From NCBI RefSeq assembly GCF_006937785.1, contig NZ_SJEE01000042.1:1-43741 (forward strand): DNA of 43,741 nt, in the 5' to 3' direction. A program made the position numbers and the translations under genes. Source of the DNA: Pseudanabaena sp. UWO311. Lineage in GTDB: Bacteria; Cyanobacteriota; Cyanobacteriia; Pseudanabaenales; Pseudanabaenaceae. Shown here one piece after another: positions 41,141 through 43,741 of this stretch. Each line of letters starts with the position of its first letter. The stretch's first letter is position 1. Below the pieces are notes generated by a model. The model was not told where the DNA came from. It saw only the letters and a list, made by a program, of their open reading frames with translations, and did no database searches.

Positions 41141-41639
41141 ACTCAGACCTCAACAGCGCTACCCACTTTTTCAATCTTTGCTCAGTCAACTCCGATTGAT
41201 TAGTATCATCTAGAGCCAACCCAACAAATTTACCATTGCGTACTGCTTTGGATTCATCAAATTCATAACCTTCCGTTGACCAATAACCAATGGTCTTGCC
41301 TCCACGTTCTGTGATCTTTTCTTCGAGAATACCGATCGCATCTAAGAAGTTATCCGAATAGCCAACCTGATCACCACACCCGAAATAAGCAACTTTCTTC
41401 CCAGAAAAATCAACATCATCAAGTTCAGCGTACAAACCTTCCCAGTCTGATTGCAATTCACCGATATTCCAAGTCGGACAACCAACGATTAGGCAATCAT
41501 AGCCTTCAAAATCACTAGTATCGGCTTTGGCGACATCATGTAAATCCACAAGCCCAGCACCAAATGCTTTCTGAATTTCTTCAGCCGCACTCTCAGTATT
41601 TCCAGTCTGAGTACCAAAAAACAGTCCAATCTTAGCCAT
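41130..41639 (-). CDS. Flavodoxin (IsiB)
   Basis: This is a 169-residue long-chain flavodoxin. GTQTGNTES (9-17) binds the FMN phosphate, PTWNIGELQSDW (about 55-66) and YFGCGDQVGYSDNF (about 85-98, on each side of the isoalloxazine) carry the aromatic and loop residues, and the inserted segment after residue 120 marks the long-chain type. It replaces ferredoxin after photosystem I when iron is scarce. In the usual isiAB order it directly follows isiA; here a small ORF and a Crp/Fnr gene intervene, all on the minus strand. AAGGA precedes the ATG by about 12-16 bases. Confidence 0.95.
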   Translation of the reverse strand: MAKIGLFFGTQTGNTESAAEEIQKAFGAGLVDLHDVAKADTSDFEGYDCLIVGCPTWNIGELQSDWEGLYAELDDVDFSGKKVAYFGCGDQVGYSDNFLDAIGILEEKITERGGKTIGYWSTEGYEFDESKAVRNGKFVGLALDDTNQSELTEQRLKKWVALLRSEFGV

Positions 41640-41684
41640 AGTTGTATTTTTCCTTGTTTAGAATAATGAGCAAATGTTGAGAAC

Positions 41685-42338
41685 TTAAATAGGGGATTCC
41701 TGCAAAGACGAAAATGACCTTTCAGGGAAGTTTTGATGCAACGTTAAATAATGATTTTCCCAACTGAGTAACCCTTGTAGTCGCAGTTGATTGAGCGATC
41801 GCGTCATGGTTACTCTGGTCGAACTAATTGTATCGGCAATATCTTGATGGGTGAGCTTAAGGCAAATAGTCATACCGCGATCGCAAGATTTCCCAAACTT
41901 TCTAGACAACCAAATGAGAAACTTCTTGAGTTTGACATCAGTAGTGCGGCAATGAGCAATATTCAATAACTGTTGCGTTTGCTGACAATGGTCAATAATT
42001 GCGCTAGAAGCCTGTTCCCATAAAATCGATGGTAAGATTTCCACCTCAACATCATTCAAGCACTGCATCTGATAAGGATCGAGAGTTGACATGAGGCTAC
42101 CAACAATATCGCCTTCATTCCATAGTCCCAAGATAATCTGGTTGCCGTCTTCATCCCAAGTCATCGTCCGCACAATTCCAGTTTTAATGCGCCACAACAC
42201 ATCACTACGAAGTGGAATATACTCGTAACGCTTGAAATAATAGCTTTTGAGTCCATGGTTGAGAAGGTGCAAAACCCTTGGCGGCGCAAGTGGAATAGAT
42301 AAATGGTTATCTGCTAATTTAACTAATGTAGAATTCAT
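41685..42338 (-). CDS. Crp/Fnr family transcriptional regulator
   Basis: The 217-residue protein has a cyclic-nucleotide-type sensor fold (about 25-115, YEYIPLRSDVLWRIKTGIVR and GLWNEGDIVGSLM) and a winged helix (about 160-200, LTHQDIADTISSTRVTMTRSLNQL). The cAMP-binding R-x-S motif is not evident, nor are N-terminal FNR cysteines, so the signal is unknown. AGAGG lies 8 bases before the ATG. It sits between isiA and isiB, 14 bp after a small ORF and 45 bp before isiB, and should be cotranscribed with iron-stress genes. It may control these or respond to their state. Confidence 0.88.
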   Translation of the reverse strand: MNSTLVKLADNHLSIPLAPPRVLHLLNHGLKSYYFKRYEYIPLRSDVLWRIKTGIVRTMTWDEDGNQIILGLWNEGDIVGSLMSTLDPYQMQCLNDVEVEILPSILWEQASSAIIDHCQQTQQLLNIAHCRTTDVKLKKFLIWLSRKFGKSCDRGMTICLKLTHQDIADTISSTRVTMTRSLNQLRLQGLLSWENHYLTLHQNFPERSFSSLQESPI

Positions 42339-42352
42339 TGCTTGAACCTCTT

Positions 42353-42442
42353 TTATTTATGTATCAGCGCCATCAGTAGCCAAAAGTTTGCCAGATAAGT
42401 TATTGATGCGATCGTTAATAAACTGCCAAGAAACATCGCCAT
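42353..42442 (-). CDS. Candidate 29-residue hydrophobic membrane peptide
   Basis: An ATG-to-TAA frame encodes MAMFLGSLLTIASITYLANF followed by WLLMALIHK, one predicted membrane helix with a polar basic end. AGAGA lies about 8-12 bases upstream. The stop is 14 bp before the Crp/Fnr start and shares its A/G-rich leader. Size and shape recall the single-helix subunits of photosystems and NDH-1, but I do not recognise a named one. Its place directly after isiA suggests an accessory role in the iron-stress response. The frame is short, so chance is not excluded. Confidence 0.5.
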   Translation of the reverse strand: MAMFLGSLLTIASITYLANFWLLMALIHK

Positions 42443-42472
42443 GATTTTGTTCTCTAATATTTTTTAGAAAGC

Positions 42473-42521
42473 CATATTTCTACTAAGAGTTTGGCTTTGC
42501 CAAACTCTTAGTAGAAATATG
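42473..42521 (-). terminator. Perfect hairpin after isiA
   Basis: It has 23-bp arms (catatttctactaagagttt and onward) around a TTT loop (AAA in the transcript), starting 5 bp past the isiA stop. It could give partial termination or protect isiA mRNA, helping isiA outnumber downstream messages. Confidence 0.75.
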
Positions 42522-42526
42522 AACTG

Positions 42527-43558
42527 TTATTCCGCAGCCGCCATATTTAGGGCGCGACTAACGCGACCGAAATCAAAGCCGATCGCTTTCAGTGCGTGAT
42601 ACAAATGTCCTTGCAAGAATAAGAACGCCAAGATGAAATGAGCATTAGCCAGCCAGCAGCGAGGAGTATGCGCTCCGAAGGGCAATGTCACTGTGTCAGC
42701 ATAGAAAGGCATAACACTGAGCTTCACTTGCAAAATTTCGCCGTAAAATTCCACTGGATAGGCAAGAGTATTCACCGCGCAGAAGTAAGAAGCAACAAAA
42801 CCAGCTAGCGCGATACCGCCTAATGAATAAGAGAGAATTGCCTCACCAGAGAAAATCAAGACTTTCTTCGCCCAAGCCAAAGGAGGCATCACGATATGCC
42901 AAACTCCACCAGCCAAAAGCATAATTCCTACATAAATATGTCCGCCGACGAGATCTTCTAAGCTATTTACATTTGCAAAATGAGTTTGATAGCCATAAAT
43001 CACCAATGGATCAAGAGTTGGCGCAGCCACAACCCTAACAGCGTGAATAGTCGAGTCATAAAGCCCACCAAAGTACATTGCTTTTGCGGCAAGCAATAAT
43101 GCTCCTGCTCCTAAAAACAGCAAATGATGACCCAAGATGATTCCTAATTTCCGCGAATCAGTCCATTCAAAGTGAAAATTTTGGGCAAAGCCTTTTAGCT
43201 CTTTGAGACTAGCTGGGGTTTTAGTGAGGTGAAACAATGCTCCCGCCGCCAAAACTGCGGATGAGATCAGGTGTAGTGAACCAATTACAAAATAGGAATA
43301 ACTATCAATAAAGACTCCACCTTCGCCAACACCAATACCTAAAGAAGCAAGATGTGGCAGTAAAATTAAGCCTTGGCTACCCATAGGCAAATCTGCTCTA
43401 TACCATGAGATTTCATATAGGGTAAAAGCACCAGCCCAAAAAGCAATTAATGCTGCTTGAGCAACATGAGCAACGATAAAAAGACCTGAGAGATCTGCAA
43501 AACGGGCATTCCCAGCCCACCAATCAGATTTAACGTTCGGATTTTCAGAGATTTGCAT
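42527..43558 (-). CDS. Iron-stress chlorophyll-binding protein IsiA (CP43')
   Basis: The 343-residue protein has the six-helix CP43-like antenna fold without the large lumenal loop of PsbC. The helices lie at about 25-48, 88-112, 136-160, 205-228, 240-262 and 307-330. Paired histidines for chlorophyll are seen in [31 protein letters not shown] and [22 protein letters not shown]. IsiA forms rings around photosystem I and quenches excess light during iron shortage. Linkage to flavodoxin and iron uptake supports IsiA over a Pcb-type protein. A perfect hairpin follows the stop. A Fur-box-like site lies 112-130 bp upstream. Confidence 0.93.
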   Translation of the reverse strand: MQISENPNVKSDWWAGNARFADLSGLFIVAHVAQAALIAFWAGAFTLYEISWYRADLPMGSQGLILLPHLASLGIGVGEGGVFIDSYSYFVIGSLHLISSAVLAAGALFHLTKTPASLKELKGFAQNFHFEWTDSRKLGIILGHHLLFLGAGALLLAAKAMYFGGLYDSTIHAVRVVAAPTLDPLVIYGYQTHFANVNSLEDLVGGHIYVGIMLLAGGVWHIVMPPLAWAKKVLIFSGEAILSYSLGGIALAGFVASYFCAVNTLAYPVEFYGEILQVKLSVMPFYADTVTLPFGAHTPRCWLANAHFILAFLFLQGHLYHALKAIGFDFGRVSRALNMAAAE

Positions 43559-43669
43559 AGCTAATTAGATCAACAGTAAGTTACCAAAAAATTTGCAGTT
43601 TGAGTTGCAGCTAATAGGAATAAGTTGCAATAAATTTTCTTTGCTTATGCTACTAGAAAATTCTTTGTT

Positions 43670-43688
43670 GAGAATTACTATCATTAAA
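43670..43688 (-). promoter_or_regulatory. Putative Fur box upstream of isiA
   Basis: On the minus strand the 19-mer reads TTTAATGATAGTAATTCTC, matching 14 of 19 positions of the classical GATAATGATAATCATTATC. It lies about 112 bp before the isiA ATG. FurA repression of isiA is known in other cyanobacteria; its operation here is inferred. Confidence 0.5.
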
Positions 43689-43741
43689 AACTTAATAAAG
43701 CTTAATATTTATAAAGAAGTGGGATAGGCAGTGCGAAGCAC

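Overview
The window is cyanobacterial chromosome. Direct evidence is the repeated octamer GCGATCGC (HIP1), together with ndhO, ycf34, isiA/isiB and many families common in cyanobacteria (Uma2, DUF433, pentapeptide repeats, DUF4346). Moderate AT-richness and the many long intergenic palindromes would fit a Pseudanabaena-like genome, but that placement is inference.

Layout. 0.3-1.6 kb: an island scar beside tRNA-Val(GAC), with an intact VapB-like antitoxin, a frameshifted VapC and a tyrosine-integrase stump fused to the VapC remnant. 1.7-9.5 kb: housekeeping genes: a glutaredoxin-like protein, a ProA homologue lacking the catalytic cysteine, tRNA-Leu(TAG), type I idi, surE, ndhO, ycf34, a DUF1460 protein, prmA and a DUF4346 protein. 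9.6-18 kb: a membrane-anchored Ser/Thr kinase, DUF429 and TPR proteins, two exopolysaccharide enzymes (WecG/TagA-type and a polyprenyl-phosphate sugar transferase) and a pentapeptide-repeat protein. 18.1-20.3 kb: the most unusual gene, a bacterial-enhancer-binding-protein AAA+ domain with its ATPase and sigma-54 contact motifs lost, fused to a NapH/NosR-like membrane iron-sulfur module. 20.4-28.9 kb: a GT4 glycosyltransferase, a Uma2 nuclease, a CbiMNQO-type Co/Ni importer, a double-RCK two-TM channel with an atypical filter, a DUF433/PIN-like toxin-antitoxin pair and a saccharopine-dehydrogenase-like oxidoreductase. 29-33.3 kb: an LRR-Roc-COR giant GTPase with near-identical tandem LRR units, an orphan DUF433 antitoxin and a pRiA4b ORF-3-like protein between direct repeats.

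33.7-43.7 kb is a continuous minus-strand iron-stress locus. In transcription order it holds isiA (with a Fur-box-like site upstream), a 29-codon hydrophobic ORF, a Crp/Fnr regulator, isiB (flavodoxin), a VOC protein, a FecCD permease, a FecE ATPase, a TonB-dependent receptor with an AMIN domain, a second VOC protein, a conserved hypothetical protein and a periplasmic binding lipoprotein. Together these would import chelated iron or haem and adapt photosynthesis to iron shortage by IsiA antennae and by replacing ferredoxin with flavodoxin.

Most intergenic spaces carry long, nearly perfect palindromes of several families. The main one has a fixed GC-rich core (GCGC, three-base loop, GCGC) and locus-specific arms, usually close behind a stop codon, so it probably doubles as terminators. 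A 143-bp MITE with terminal inverted repeats and other repeat pairs bracketing single genes are also present. All assignments come from reading the sequence; no database search was run.
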